Shown here: positions 9,572 through 22,565 of the stretch, piece after piece | Layout: each line of letters begins with the position of its first letter | Position numbering within the stretch: the stretch's first letter is position 1 | Source: Gyromitra esculenta | Lineage: Eukaryota > Ascomycota > Pezizomycetes > Pezizales > Discinaceae | Length of the DNA: 64,000 nucleotides | Direction: 5' to 3' | NCBI GenBank assembly: GCA_038503075.1 | Contig: JBCAML010000002.1 | Location: forward strand, 1,674,001 to 1,738,000 | The notes under the pieces: model-generated | Databases searched by the model: none | Told to the model about the DNA's origin: nothing | The model's input: only the letters and a program-made list of their open reading frames with translations | Program-made: the position numbers and the translations under genes

Positions 9572-12479
9572 TTTGTATGTGATGAAGATGTGAAATTTGG
9601 AATCGAGTTTCGTAAAAGCGAGGGTAGAGTGAATATGCACGACCTTAAGGTAATGGAGGATGGATGAGAAAGTGAAGGCACAATAGGTAGTATATAAATG
9701 GGTGGGAAGCGGAATACCATGTGAGTGAGTTTCTAGTGGGGATGAACCATTCCTTCCACTCTAGGCAAGTTTATGCCCCTCCGGATGCTTTGATCTATGT
9801 AGCCAACCAGAGGCTCCAAAGCCTCGTTGCCCAACACATAAGTTCCCTTCTCGTATGATATTGCATGGATTTGGCTGTAACGCTCCCCGTCATTTTGCAG
9901 TGCTATTGAGCACTAGCGTATGCCCGAACCCTGGGAATAATTATCGACATAATCGTATTTTAAACTAAGACGGTCTCTCGGGGGTTTTTATTTTGCGATC
10001 ACTGTCTTAAAATTGGTGCTGGACCTTGAGGTCACAACAAAAGCCCATATTATGCTGAGAATTGGCTCACGTTAAACGCCACCGGAGCCCGAAGTTGAAG
10101 TTAGGCTTTTGGTGGGGTTGAATCCTTGTTCTCCCAGGTCTGAAATGTGCTCAAACCCGCGCATTTGCCAAGCATACCAAGCCCTTGGCTCGAGCTTTTT
10201 CGGTGGTGGCCGATCGGATCCAAACTTCAAGCTGGAAGCTTGCGGGATTCTCTGCCTGTGCGTCTTCGAACCGGAGTTTGAAGTGGGCAGCTGCCATTTG
10301 TGGGATGAATTTGCTCGTGAGGCTCTCATATCAGCCAAAACCTCCTTCCTCCATTCCTTCGGGCCGTAGATGGTGTTGGAAAGGAAAGTGCAGCGGGTCG
10401 GAATATTAGGCTGCTTCACGAAGCTTGTTGAGCTCGCTTATATATTTATTGCTTGAGCAGATTTCTTTGAGTAGCTTCGGCTAATGTGCTCGTTGACTTG
10501 GCGCTTTTGCCCACATCACCATCGTACATGAAACGCCGTGACTCTCATAGCAGCGTGACATATTTAGCTCTTGATACCGATCACTGGCCATATAGTCAGA
10601 TCGCCCAGAAAAGGCCTCATAGAAGCTAACATAGACATCCTACACATTCCCCTCCCTTTGCCAGTCAGATTTCTGAATGAATATTTCGAATCACAGGGGC
10701 TCACTCGGCTACCCATGGTGAACATTCACTATGATTGGGAGAGCGGGGAAATGGTGGTTATGACGTTACTAAGTGTCTCAACTTGGTGTAAATTCCCGTT
10801 ATGTGCCTCTAAAGGGCCGAAGGTCAGAATATTTAGCTTTGCAATGACTAGAGAATAGAAATTGTAAATCCACGATCTAGAGTTGATGAGAAGAGGGTAA
10901 AAGGGTTGTGTCTGTAAAGAAAATCAAGAGAAACACAGGATTATATAGTGAACCTCAGTTGAGATTCTAGCACCCTGGTTAGAAAAGCGCTAGTTTTTCA
11001 TTTTTCGGCTGACTCCAACTCTAGCCGGCGGCCGCGTGGCCGCAATGATCTGGTTGGCTGGTTCAACTCATGCTGTGGTCTGTAATAGTGTTTCTTTTTT
11101 AAGTAGATTTACAAAATGGCCGAGAATTGGCAGTGAGCACTTTCTTTGAAAACCGTGTGAGAATTGCGGGGCCCTTCAACTCCTGTAGATTTTTATTTCA
11201 GTCTCCATTTGCTCGCAACGGTGCTAGAAGGGTTTTTGGGGGATGATTATTTATATAGTATAGGAAGTATCTTCAAAAATGTCTTAAACTTTCGCTTTCT
11301 GGGGGATTTATATAAAACCATGTTCTCGCGAGCAGCAGATATTTATTATAATCATGAAATGTCACTCGAATAAGACACCGCGTTTCTCCAAAAAGCACAT
11401 GAATTAAGAGGAAGGTTGAAACTTACGTATTCAGTTTCTATAGGGCGTTTACATTATTATATGAGAGACTGTAGTGTTACAGGTTACCAAGCCAGTTGAA
11501 CGCAATGTGCGTGACAGCTAGGGGCTAGCAATGCTATTAACCTAGAGGTTGATGTTCTAGAAATAGGGCTCTGTAGACCTCGATCACAGTAAGTATTTAA
11601 CCATTTTCATGTTAAGAGCCCTGCTGATTGAACAAAATGTTCTGCGTGAGAATATACGAGTGATATAGGATGACCATGATGCAGGAGTAGCGATTATCTA
11701 CATTGTACTTGGTTTGCTTGTGCACTGGCTAAGAGTTGAATCCGAGATGCTGCAGCTGGAATTTGAAGAGGACTTTGAACTACGTTTGTAAATATTGGAT
11801 GGGAGCCATCGATCCAAGACCTTTGGTGAGGCGAGGGGTCTGAGTAGCGCGGATCGTGATCTGCACATTGATGTGGGAAGAGTTCGCGTTGAGCCAGTAT
11901 CTTAAATCACGTCTCAGGGAGAAATCGTATTAGTGTTGCTCTGAGAGGATTGTTTGTATAAGAACTGGTATAGGTTTTCTGCGAATTGTGACTAAACTAT
12001 ATATAATTTACGCTTTTGGGTAGTCGCCAGGATTAGACATTCTAACTAACTCTTAGAGGGAATTCTCGTTAGGGACTAGTCATAATACTGAAGGATTTAT
12101 CAAATGTCATGGTTGGGCATATAGAGACAGCTCTTCTTGGGCATGTGTTTGCTAGTGATAAATGGTAGATTATGTGGTGATGGGGGTAGAGTAGAGCGCT
12201 ACGTAGGGTTTTTATGAAGGTGGCTGTTATAGTAGATCAGGAAAACTACAGTCTGAGTGGTTTGGAAAGCTCGGTCTAGTAGAATTGGAGCGAGCTGGGA
12301 ACTATAATTTTCAAGCGTTACAAATTACTCTCGATGTCCTCCTAGCTGGTATTTGTGTTGCGCACTGTAGTTACCAATTTTTGAATACTCATGTACTCAT
12401 CAGTTTCAAAGAGAATAGGTTAGCGGTGGGTGATATATTCCCTTCGTTAGGACAATGTATTCTGTATTGTTGATGCAGC
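9572..12479. other. intergenic, no gene supported
   Basis: A 2.9-kb spacer. A TATATA tract near 9691-9698 lies about 120 bp upstream of the BIM1-like start and may be its TATA element. Frames near 10072-10419, 10571-10858 and 11164-11373 show no family signature and no splice continuation. Confidence 0.45.
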
Positions 12480-13010
12480 TCAATAGGCGGTTTACATGTG
12501 CAGGGGCATAGCCACCATCTGCCCTGGAATACATGGACTCAGAGGAAATATCAGCAGCACCCCTCTCCAGCAGCAGACTAACTATCGCAGAATTCCCATA
12601 ACGGCTCGACAAATGAAGCGGTGTTATACGAGTATGGCTTAGAGCTTCGATATTGACACCAGCATCCAACAACAATCAGACAGTCGATTATTTGCTAATA
12701 ACCACAGCAAAGTGGAGTGCTGTTCTTCCATCGTTACTGCTGTCATTAACATTTGCGCCATTCGCCAGCGGCATCGTCACTATTTCATCGAGCCCGTTAT
12801 ATGCTGCATAGAATAGTGGTGTCCGATCATGATAGTCAAGAGTTTCTATATTGGCCCCGTTTTTCAAGAGTAAAGCAGCTATATCTACCCTAGATTCTAC
12901 GCTAGCACCTAGTAAAAAACTGTGCCACGACCCATACCAGCAAATTTAAGATATTTGGCGTTAGTTTCCGCACCGTACTCGAATATAGAGGCAAAATCGG
13001 AACAGTTTGA
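12480..13010 (-). pseudogene. degraded ankyrin-repeat gene
   Basis: Minus-strand translation gives about four ankyrin repeats, recognisable by ALLLKNGANIETLD, DRTPLFYAAYNGLDEIV, GRTALHFAVV, LLLDAGVNIEAL and TPLHLSSRYGN. The frame has a stop near 12925 and two more (TAA, TGA) near 12675-12692 in the middle of a repeat. No start codon context or introns restore it. It is a relic of a fungal ankyrin protein, a family with many lineage-specific copies; a live F-box/ankyrin gene lies at the far right of the window. Confidence 0.7.
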
Positions 13011-14755
13011 ATCCTAGTCAGTGATTTTCATATGCTGGAGATTGCGAAAGATCGGAACATAAACGGCTATCAGGAAATTTATAAACCTGTAGTGTGAATG
13101 TAACAAAAGTGGCAGGTTTTCAAAAGCATTTGGAGGAGACAGTGATCCCTGTTCTTGACTTCTGAGCATCTGTCTCATTTTCTAAATGGTCATAAATCTT
13201 AATCCCAATTCACTCTCCTGCCTGTTCCGATTTTTACCTTCATACTCGAGCATTTCACTAGGAACGTGATTAATGATCGGCTTCTATACCTCAAGGCCTT
13301 GATGAATATAGACCTGTTGAATGCTCAGCACTAGCAAGGTTTAGGCAGCCATGTCTTAATGGGTATTGCACGTCATTCCTTGGACCAGTGAGATGAGCAG
13401 CGTTGGAACCAAGCTTGCCCGGCTTTTCGCTGTGGTTGGGTACCTTAATCACTGAGGCTCTAAATCTGCATGTCTCAACAGTTCAGGGACAGGTTGCATG
13501 TGATGGTGATGGTGGTGTCTGTACAAATCACCAAGCGCCAATATCAGCACTTCTATGAGTTGTGCATTATGCCAGGAAAGTGGGGAAGTCACTGACTATG
13601 GCTGAGATAGCACACGTATGCGTATCTATTTAAGTTGGCGAGAACAGAATTAAACTTCCCTAGAAAGTTAAGGCAGTGCTATATACCTATATACTCTTCA
13701 TATCGGCTCAGCTATGATAACGTATCATGACCGGAAAAAAAACCGCAATTTGACGTGATTCAGGTGGTCGAAATGGTCTGCGATCGAAGGACGAAATATA
13801 ATTAATAATAAAAGATCCAGGCTCAAAAAGACCAACGGATAGGTGAGAATCAAGCGCCCCTTCCCCACACCCGCGGTTGCAGCAAAACAGATTTTCACCA
13901 CGGCCTTATATGTCGTCTAACGCCGGGTATCGGTCTCGTTTCATGTCTGTATGTCTGTAAGTAGACTACATGTATTCTCTCCATGCTCTGTGGCACACCA
14001 CATGCGCAGCCTGCAGACACGATCGGAGAAAAACGATATGTATGCGCAGGTAAAGTGGAACGGTAAAACAAGGTCCGGAATGGCCCAATGGCATCCCACC
14101 TCTAAATTGGAAAATAACGGTGGGGTGAGAAAAAGAAAAGAAAAATAGACGATAAGATATCTGATCGTTCCTTTCAGAGCAGAAGTCCACAGACAAGTCA
14201 AAGGGAAGTTGAAGCTGAGTAGGCAAGCAACCATGTACGCGAAATTACTCGGGTGGAAAACGATACTGGACAGGATACCGGTGAAGACGTCCCGTGAAGA
14301 GAGTCAACCTCTATCTCGGTAGATTGAATTATGGAGTTTGTGGGTCTGGGCATAAGTTGGGCTCTGTGGTTATAGGTTACTGTACCGTACCCTCGACCAT
14401 GGCTTCGAGATCTTCCCAGCCCTCTCCACGCAAGATACAACAACTACATACCTGTCTACCTTGGATCTTATTCTGACGTCGACACCTTGAGGAGAGGGAA
14501 AAAAAAGGAAAAACACCACACCCATTCAGCCAAATAAAATAATAAAAATCCCATTGTACCGAATCTCAACCTCCTCACCCCCGGCTACCGCACCACACAC
14601 GTCCACGGTGACCACACCTTCCTAATCCCCAGGAACCCACCCACGCACACACGCACGCAGCAGCAGCAAGAGGTGGAGGAGAACGAAGCTCTCCCCATCC
14701 CGTGAGCGAGCTGACGGGCGAGCATCTCGACAAATCGCCCCTCCATGTAACCTCC
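13011..14755. other. intergenic, no gene supported
   Basis: Spacer upstream of the BLOC-1-like gene. It contains one copy of the recurrent palindrome TACATGTA (13967-13974). The last 150 bases are C-rich with CA-type short repeats and probably form the promoter and 5' untranslated region of the next gene. Confidence 0.45.
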
Positions 14756-15296
14756 ATGAACCCCCCACCGCTAACCGACCCGTCCCTACACCTTTCTCGC
14801 GAGGATCTCTCGTACATTGCTACCCAGCAACATCGTCTCCGTACTGCCCCCTCGTCCTCCGCGACCGGCACCACCAGTAGTGGCGGCGGCGGAATCTCCC
14901 TTGATCCGGCGGCCCTTGCGGCGCTGAGTACACATTTTGACAATCTACTTGCAAGCATTACGCAACGTGTTGAAACTGTACGATTCTCATCTCATCTCCC
15001 TTCCATCTTATCTTCAGGCCATTCTCTACAGCTATGCGTAATCGATTGGATGGACAAGTGCTAATAGTTTACCCGAATTATAGCTGTCAGCACAAACGTT
15101 ACGCTCCACGCAAGCATCTCACAGGCGAGCATCTAAGGTAGTGGACCACGCGACGGTCGAAATCGAAACGTTGAGGGATATATTGCGACAATGTGATGAG
15201 TTACAGAACGAGTTCCTAAAGATCAAGAGGATCGGGGAAATAGTGAAAGGCTTCCGCGTAAGGGTGGATTCGTTAGAGAAACGGATCGGAAGGTAG
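14756..15296 (+). CDS. BLOC-1 subunit-like small coiled-coil protein (CNL1-type)
   Basis: Two exons (14756-14977, 15084-15296; intron 14978-15083 with acceptor TTATAG) give 144 residues. The N-terminus is Pro/Ser/Gly-rich with LSREDLSYI near residues 13-21. The C-terminal two thirds is an amphipathic coiled coil including STHFDNLL and a stretch around DELQNEFLKIKRIGEIVKGF. This pattern resembles fungal CNL1, a subunit of the BLOC-1 complex that acts in endosome maturation and endosome-to-vacuole traffic. I chose the ATG at 14756 because upstream frame-open sequence has no ATG. The second exon is invisible without splicing. The family call rests on the coiled-coil pattern only. Confidence 0.6.
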
Positions 15297-15905
15297 CTGG
15301 GGCACGGCAAGACTACGGCGATAACGGTAGAGACCAACTTATACGTATCTTTTTTTATTTTTTATTACCTCTCTTCTCTCTCCTTTTACTTTCTTTATCT
15401 TCTCTCTGTGTTATTTTTCCGATATTACCATCCTATATCCCCTTGTAATTTCATTGTTTCACCTCTCTTAATAGGCTTTGGAGTGTGCGAGTAGAGAAGA
15501 GGGTCCTGTATGAAGCCATTGGATTTGGCGGCTTTCTAGTTAAACTGGAGTCTGGGATTGCATGTATGGTCGGATTACATTGGTCGGATTTGTGTCAGGT
15601 TTCTTGGGTATCGTTATCTGTGAGATATTTTTTTTCCAAAATAAGGATTGGAACGCTTAGTTCCCGAAAATTCTATGCATCTTTTATCACTATTAACAAC
15701 TCCATCATTTGGCACCTATCTAATCATCCTAATACGCATTGAGAATATCTACCACCTCAACTAAGATAGCCATCTGACATTACCAACGTACAAAGCAACC
15801 AACGCTAGATAAGAACCTCGTGAAGAGCAAATAGCCAGATATCAAACCACCGATCCGATCCAGATATAATCCGGATACTTCCTTCAGCCACCAGGAATCC
15901 CGGAG
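15297..15905. other. convergent 3' spacer
   Basis: Spacer between the convergent BLOC-1-like and rec8 genes. A T/C-rich tract around 15345-15420 probably lies in the 3' untranslated region of the plus-strand gene. Nothing else seen. Confidence 0.5.
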
Positions 15906-18490
15906 CTACACGATACTGATCTGAATGCTCCCATAGTTTTCTTCCTGGCTAACATAGATTAATCCCTTTGTCGCAAGCAGCAAAGTATGATGAAATGCTT
16001 GAGCAGCCACGATTCTCCCGTTCTGGGCTGGGTCGAGTAACTTCTCGAACGTGATGAAGTTGAATGGTTCTTCATCCTCATCTTCAGCTTGTTGGTTATT
16101 TTTGAAATGTTCGGTCTTGACGAACCTGGGAGATTATTAGATGAAGTTTAAAACAGGTTAGTACCAACTAGCACTTATAAAGGAAGAGGTTAGTCAAACT
16201 CGAAGAAATTAGCAGATTCTTGTTCTACGGTTGCTGCGAGCCATTGGCTATCTTGAGCTGTCTGCGTGTCAACGTTTGCACCTGAGTTATGTTAGCACGT
16301 GATAGTAAATGGTTAGCTGCTTAGTTTCCGTCAATGACAACGTACCGGCACCGAAATACTCGAACTCCATTTCTACGCCTCCAGCTGGGAATGATTGATT
16401 GAAATCTTCTAGAGCCTCTTCATCGCCTTCACCAATCGGTGATCCTAGGACACTTAGTCTCTCCATTCCACCTCTGATAGCACTAAGTCTTGATGCTCTC
16501 CTAGATGCAAAATCCATCTGGCCGATTTGACTACCAGCCATAGAACTAGATGGAAATCCGCCAGCAGAAAGGAGCATATTCCCTTCGCTCATCATGAGAG
16601 ACTCAGCTTGGGACCTATTTTTAAGTGCTGACGAGATATTCCATGGAAGAGTAACTTGACTAGAAGGACGAATGCCATCACTCATTCCCGCGGGACCCTC
16701 GCGACCAATTTCAAGCTCTTCATTGGGATCGTCGCGCATAGGCAACTCGTATTCATCTTCAGGGTTACCAAGGCCCATCTCTGCCTCGGCTGCTAGGCCC
16801 TCTTGACTTCTGTTTCTGATTCGTCTTCCGTTTTCATCTTCACCATCTAGCCCCTGCTCTCCCTCACCCTCAAAGCCTGAGACCTTGGCTCCCCTCTTCC
16901 GCTTTTTATCTTCAGCGTTGGTTGCTTTTCTGTCTTCGTTAATTGATTCTAGAAGCGCCTTTGCGGAGAATAAGCTATTTAGAATTGGGTTTCTAAGTCG
17001 TCCGAAGAATCCAAATTCGAATACCAGAGTGCTGGCCTTGCTCTTAGCCTTTCTGGAGACCTTCCCGGCTTGTGACCGTCTAAGGGCGGCCTCCATGTTG
17101 GCGAGATAGTTGTCACGCCATTCCTTTAATTCAGAACTCCGGAGCTCGGTTTTAGTATCAATGATGATCGCTGCTGTACGTTTTTTCCGGGCAGGCGCTT
17201 CGGCTTCGGCCTCTAAATTATCGGCTCTAGCTTCTATAGAAAGATCTTTGGATTCTCGAGGCATTGGGGAACCCTGTGCACGATCTGGAAGTGGTTCGGC
17301 ACCATCAGGGATGTCGAATATATTGTCATCAGGGGGTGCATAAAGGTCACCATCGAACTGAGAAAGTTAGCCTAGGCTTAGGTACCCCAGTAAGAAGTAT
17401 TATTTACCGCATGGCTTCTACCATGGCTGCCGTCACGGCCCTCTTCATGTTCCCGCAGAACCTGTTCCGCAGCTTCTTCGCTATTCATACGGCTGCCTTT
17501 TCCAATGCTCTGCGCACTTCTTGCTCTCCCCATTCTAGGCAACCCGGTAATATCAGCTTTACTACCAATCATTGATTCTCTATTTTTGAGTGGCGCTGGT
17601 AGCTGTGGTGTTGAGATCTCCCTCATCTCACCGTCCGCGTCAAATTCAAAATCCACATCGTCCAAGAATTTATCGTCTTGATCTATGGGGTCAGATCCTA
17701 GGATGAACTCATAGTCTCCAGCTATGGTGTCTGAGGTTGCGATCATAAGATCAGATCTGAAAGCGGCCGGGGTGGGGCCAGGGCGAGAACTAATGTGGTT
17801 TGAGGAGTATGCAGAACTATCTCTATCAAACTGCAAAGAGGACACCCCAAAAGTATCTTCCAGGGTGAATGTGGCATCAGCGTCCTCCATACTGGTATCA
17901 ACGCCATCAGGAAGCTGTGTAATGTTAACGTCAAAGAGAAAAGCTGGGTCATCGACAAGGACCAGCTGCTCTGGCCTTTAGTATGATAAGTATACAACCC
18001 TCTAATATTTATGGACTGTTGAGAGGAAGTGTACCTAGTTCTTCCACCGTTGGCTAAGTCTAAATTAGCAGCTTTAATTGCAGTAGCGGTGATGAGTTTT
18101 TTAATATTGGCATGTGCCATCGTTGCATCACTGATCAGGTAATCGCACTGTCCAGAGTATACCCTGAGGTTATCGGTTGGTCAATATAAATATACATTAT
18201 TACTATCATTCCTCACTTACCTCGAAATTCCATAGAGGAGATTTGACTGCAGACGGAGTGCCAGCGGTACACCCGGCTGCATAACGGTTTCGCACGCTTT
18301 TGGAACATTGACGCTTAGAATATCCTTACGGTGGACCTTTTTGAGGATTGATTTTGAACCGAGAGTAGCGACGAGCCTATTTAGAAGTCAGCAGGAGCGA
18401 GCAATAACAAAAAATTTATTGGAGGGTTACGAACCAGATAGTGGCCACGCCATACTTGCGTTGTGTGAGAATCTCGTGTGAGTAAAACAT
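15906..18490 (-). CDS. rec8: meiotic cohesin kleisin subunit Rec8
   Basis: Seven exons (18490-18435, 18376-18221, 18163-18035, 17975-17408, 17357-16346, 16281-16200, 16125-15906) give 740 residues. Rec8 replaces Rad21/Scc1 as the kleisin closing the SMC1-SMC3 ring in meiosis and is cut by separase at anaphase. The N-terminal kleisin domain (about 1-115) starts MFYSHEILTQRKYG and continues with the Rec8-type IWLVATLGSKS and ALRLQSNLLYGISRVYS. The middle is long, acidic and low in complexity. The C-terminal winged-helix region includes the segment from NFFEFVKTEHF to PFNFITFEKLL (about 665-700). First exons are very short, so the gene start is easily missed. The IW-LVATLGSK signature favours Rec8 over mitotic Rad21. 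The last intron uses donor GTTTGA, the least certain junction. Confidence 0.85.
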
Positions 18491-19131
18491 TGTAGTTGCT
18501 TTTACTGAACAGATTTAAGATGAAACGGTGAAGCTGGAGAGTAAAAAGAAGGGCTTGGGTGGAGGTGTTCTTGCGCCAGAGAGGTTGCTATGCGCTGACT
18601 ACAGCTAAAGATGGAGTGAGCTCAGAGCGAGGGTTTAATTCTATTGAGTGGGTGAGGGAAACATTCGAGTTGCATAGGCTTGCCGTGAAAATCGTCTGAG
18701 ACAAACCCTCACAGTGAAACAAAACCCATCTTATCATTTTAGTAGACAGGGAGTATTGCGACACAAAAAGAGATTTCCATATACTGAGAATCGTATGGCT
18801 CGAGTTTGACTAAACTGATTTATTCGCGAATCTTCGTCAGCAAGCCAGTTGATTCGCGATCGGCCAACTACATGCATCGAGTACGTGTAATACCGAGTGA
18901 GATGGGATGTATGAATTAGCGCTACAAATTATTTCTTAAGGGTTACATAGAATGCTAACGTATATCTAAATTGCTTCTTAACGGCCACGTAGAGTACTGA
19001 CGTATACCTTTGTCCATAAAATATTAAATATGGCCACTCTCTCCCTATTAGTCCTATTCGTCCTCAATGCCATTCATCTCCAAACTTACACTCATTACAG
19101 CTGCATCCACTATACAAAATATTCTTAAAGA
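18491..19131. other. divergent promoter region
   Basis: Spacer between divergent rec8 and the plus-strand orphan gene. No coding signal. The segment 18940-19030 is AT-rich and carries two imperfect copies of an AACGTATA-type motif. Confidence 0.4.
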
Positions 19132-20076
19132 ATGTCCGCTAAGCCCTTGGGACTTGAATGCCTCATGTCTAATCTCACCCTGAAAGGTAAATCTGTGGAA
19201 ATCGCAGCAGCTTCTAGCAACCCTCACGAAATCCCTTCCACGCCTGAACTTCTCAACGTGTTGACGGTTCCAGTGTTGACACCACAGCTCGCCCGGGAAT
19301 CAATTGGCGAAAAGGCCTGGGGAGCAGCAAAGACTATATTGGTCTACCAACGGCACCAACATCTTGGTTTTGAAGAAACTCGCACTGCGGTTCGGAGGGA
19401 TATGGAGCACGGTTTCATCCTTCAGGAAAAGGAAATTCCTCAGATTTTCGCCAATCACCGTTTTTTTGAAAGCTGCTCGAAATACTTTGTACTTTTCATC
19501 GAGAGGAACTATGCCAGGAACCCAGTCGCTCAAATCTCCTCAATCACCACTAAGGACGCCCTCCCTGCAAAGCTCTTCTATCAAATCTGGTTGTTGAGCT
19601 TTTATTTTGAGTATGAAGACATCGCGAGTTTGGCTCGTCTCAAGATCCTTTCCACCAAGGAGTACGCTTCCCTCAGTATGATATGCCGGGTCATACGTGA
19701 AAATCACCGCTCACAGGAATTTGGCTGCACGCCAAAGCACAAGTGCGGGTTGTTCGAAGATTACCGCTCGAGCGGTTTTTTCAACATCGCTTTGTGCGCG
19801 GACATCGTGATGGGCCCGGAAAATGGAAACTACGAGGTGAATCCTGCGCTTTACATGAAGATGATAACCCAGCTTCGTGCTTCTTGCGCCAGTCTCGATG
19901 GCGATTTCATGCCAAAGTTTGTGGAGTTCATGATTGATTACCCAAAAATGACAACCGAGGACCTGGTCAAAAAGTATGAGTTGGATAAAGGAGCGGAATA
20001 TGTTGCCTGGGCTCGGCTTCAGCTAGAGTGGGAAGAAAAGGGATTGATTCAAGTAGTTGCATGTGAATCTATCTAG
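19132..20076 (+). CDS. hypothetical protein, 314 aa, single exon
   Basis: An uninterrupted ATG-started frame of 314 residues, much longer than chance, with good codon structure. I do not recognise the family. It has no signal peptide and no membrane segment. The composition is globular, with alternating helical stretches, aromatic patches (NHRFFESCSKYFVLFIE near 108-124, QIWLLSFYFEYED near 149-161) and a CTPKHKC motif near 197-203 that could bind metal but may be chance. The C-terminal part is charged and helical. It sits between rec8 and tyrosyl-tRNA synthetase with no operon-like link. It may be lineage-restricted. Confidence 0.7.
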   Translation: MSAKPLGLECLMSNLTLKGKSVEIAAASSNPHEIPSTPELLNVLTVPVLTPQLARESIGEKAWGAAKTILVYQRHQHLGFEETRTAVRRDMEHGFILQEKEIPQIFANHRFFESCSKYFVLFIERNYARNPVAQISSITTKDALPAKLFYQIWLLSFYFEYEDIASLARLKILSTKEYASLSMICRVIRENHRSQEFGCTPKHKCGLFEDYRSSGFFNIALCADIVMGPENGNYEVNPALYMKMITQLRASCASLDGDFMPKFVEFMIDYPKMTTEDLVKKYELDKGAEYVAWARLQLEWEEKGLIQVVACESI

Positions 20077-21115
20077 GTTGATCAAAAAATCTAAGGGATT
20101 GCATTTACTATGGGAAATTGGGACACATATTAATGTACTTGTATTACCAGAGAATTTTGATTAAGTCGTGTCATGAGCAAATAACAATAAAACCAAATAT
20201 AAAACTACTACGTCGGATCGTAGCGAGGCAAAGTGACGTGTATGGTCTGATTCTCGAATTTTGCGGTTCGCAAACTTCAAGTCTCTGCAGAGGGGCCCAT
20301 ATCGTTAGGACTGATGATATAGCTAAGTCGATCATGATCACCTTGCTGCGTACATGTTATTTATGAATGATGACTTTATTCTAGCCTAGTAGGGATGTAC
20401 TAGACTCATTCTATTGCAAGTACAGTCTATGACGATCTGTGACTAGTTATTGGATCTGACACTATGAAGAGCTACATTTTGGTTCTGATCAGTGTGAGAC
20501 TCTTGGAAGTAAAGCCTTACTGGTCAATTTCCAAACGATAAAAGTCTATATTCAGAGTCTATGGAAGGGCTAGGGCAGATAAATGGTAGAAGGTAATACG
20601 AATATTACCACCAAAGGCGTATTATTTTAAGCTATCCCTTCGATCCACACTCTATATCTAGAAGGCTTCCTGGAGATGGCGGCGATTGTCCCAGATAAAA
20701 GTAGCATAAGAGGGACACTGCAATCCTCGCCTGCACTCAACACCGAGTGATTTAACATGCCGCTATCAAGGCGCACTTAAACATCCATAAGCAACGGAGG
20801 ACTAGGGACCGACAAGTTAGGTCTGGTGACGAGACTAAGAAACGATGTGAATAATCGCAGCTTAAACAATCATCTGAATTTTAGTTTCCTGCAACCAGTG
20901 CAGCCAGTGGCTAAAACAGGAGGACGCTGAAGAAAAAAAAGGTATTTGCAGAAAATAGCATTTCTATCCTCCTGAACGCATGGCATAGAGATCTTTCCAA
21001 ATCCGTTTATCCCGCTTAGAAATCCACCTCAGGATAAATAAAATAGAAAACAGTAAGAAATGGAAGATAAAATAGAATCAAACCCGCTAACCCTCGTAAA
21101 TTTTCAACTAGTCCT
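20077..21115. other. intergenic
   Basis: A 1-kb convergent spacer between the orphan gene and the tyrosyl-tRNA synthetase. No coding or repeat signal seen apart from short A tracts. Confidence 0.45.
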
Positions 21116-22565
21116 TTACTCCTTTTTCCCCGTCTCCTCGTTTAGACTCAGCTTCTTCAACGCATCCTTCGCATCAACACCCAAGGTTTCAGCGACCGCA
21201 TCCTGTGGCTTCACCTCCCCTTCCGCAACTTTCTCCGCAACTGCTGCGTTCTTTTTCTCTTTAGGTACGTAGCCAGTACCAATCTTCTTTTCCTTCCTCT
21301 TGACTTTCTTAGGTCCCTCAGAGGGGTATGCGAGGTCTGCAATGGTTTGCCATTCTTTGTTGGATTCAAAGGATGCACGGACGGGTGCTAGGATGGCGTT
21401 TAGGGCCTCTTGGACTCCCTGTTTTAAGTCTACTGGGGAGAGCTATACAAACTCCACAGTCAGTCTCCTGTCTAACCCTTTTAGTTGCTGTTCAAGAGGA
21501 CGCTGTACCTTATCGGCTAGATAATCCTCCTTGAGTTGCTCGATATTCTCATACGAGATTGGTCCACCCCATTTCTCATCACGGTTAATAGTAAATTTAC
21601 CCTTACCATCCGCACTGGCGAGCTGCGAGATAGGGAAGAGAACAAACTCGACGAAACTGTAAACACCATTCCCTTCGACCTCCTTTGGCGGACAAACAGC
21701 CTTCTTCAGCTTATTTTTGACAACCTCCGGCGGATCGAGGAGATCAATCTTAGAGTTAGGATCCGAAGCCGACATCTTCCTATAAGTCCCAGATCGTCAG
21801 AACCAATCCATCTCACCTTCCAAAATAGTTATTAAAAAAACCCACCCTCCAGCCAGCCCTGGAACCATAGGGTTCATCAAATGCGCCCTCTCCTTAAAGC
21901 CCACTACCGGCAACTGTTCCGCCGCCAATATGAAAATCTTCCTTTGATCGACACCCCCAAACTGCGCATCGACGCCCAAATGCTCCTCGTCAAGTGCCTG
22001 CATAAGCGGATAAACCAGCCCAGACAGCAGCGGACTCGCAACCTGCTTCACCACCTCCGCACCCGCCCTCTTTGCGTCGTGTTCCGTCACAGCAGTACTC
22101 ATGCGCAGCAGATCCATCGTGTAGGCGGGAGTCAGCTGGTACGAAGAGCCCAGGACAAATATAAGCTTATCGATGGGGACCCCAATCGACGTGAGCAGCG
22201 TCTTGATGATATTTTCGTAGTACTTTGCGCGGTGCGCGACGAGGTCCAGCGGCGCCTTCAGGTTGTCGAGGAAGGCATGGATGTCGGCCAAGAGAACCTT
22301 GACTTCGCACCCAGCTTGCAGGAAGTGTGCGATTTTGACCATGGCGACGAAGTATCCACAGTGTGGACGACCGGTGGGTGCGGTTCCTGCAGTTGGTTAG
22401 CTACTTATCTATGGAAAAATATACTTTGGACGAAGACAAACCCCAGTAGATCTTGAGCGGCCGGCCCTCCTTCTCGATCACATCGACGAGGATGTTCTGC
22501 TTGAGAACCTCTTGGAGGCCTCTCGTGATCAGTTCGATCTTCTCAGCTGGTGTCATTTGCGCCAT
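21116..22565 (-). CDS. tyrosyl-tRNA synthetase, cytosolic
   Basis: Four exons (22565-22442, 22386-21846, 21779-21509, 21442-21116) give 420 residues. The enzyme charges tRNA-Tyr with tyrosine using ATP. The class I signatures are visible: GRPHCGYF near residue 50 as the HIGH-type motif, and KMSAS as the KMSKS-type motif, split exactly by the second intron. The archaeal/eukaryotic fold is supported by [11 protein letters not shown] and [11 protein letters not shown] (tyrosine and tRNA recognition). The third intron (21443-21508, 66 nt) removes an in-frame stop; without it the protein would end about 90 residues early. The C-terminal tail is lysine-rich and lacks an EMAPII-like domain, as usual in fungi. 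Confidence 0.95.

Noticed and set aside
10310..10317. TTTGCTCG, similar to the copper-responsive Mac1/GRISEA element, upstream of the BIM1-like gene.
   Set aside because: Single copy, about 740 bp from the start codon, with no counterpart found near the reductase or CTR genes.
21444..21446. In-frame TAG in tyrosyl-tRNA synthetase, suggesting a pseudogene.
   Set aside because: A 66-nt GT-AG intron (21443-21508) removes it and joins conserved sequence exactly.
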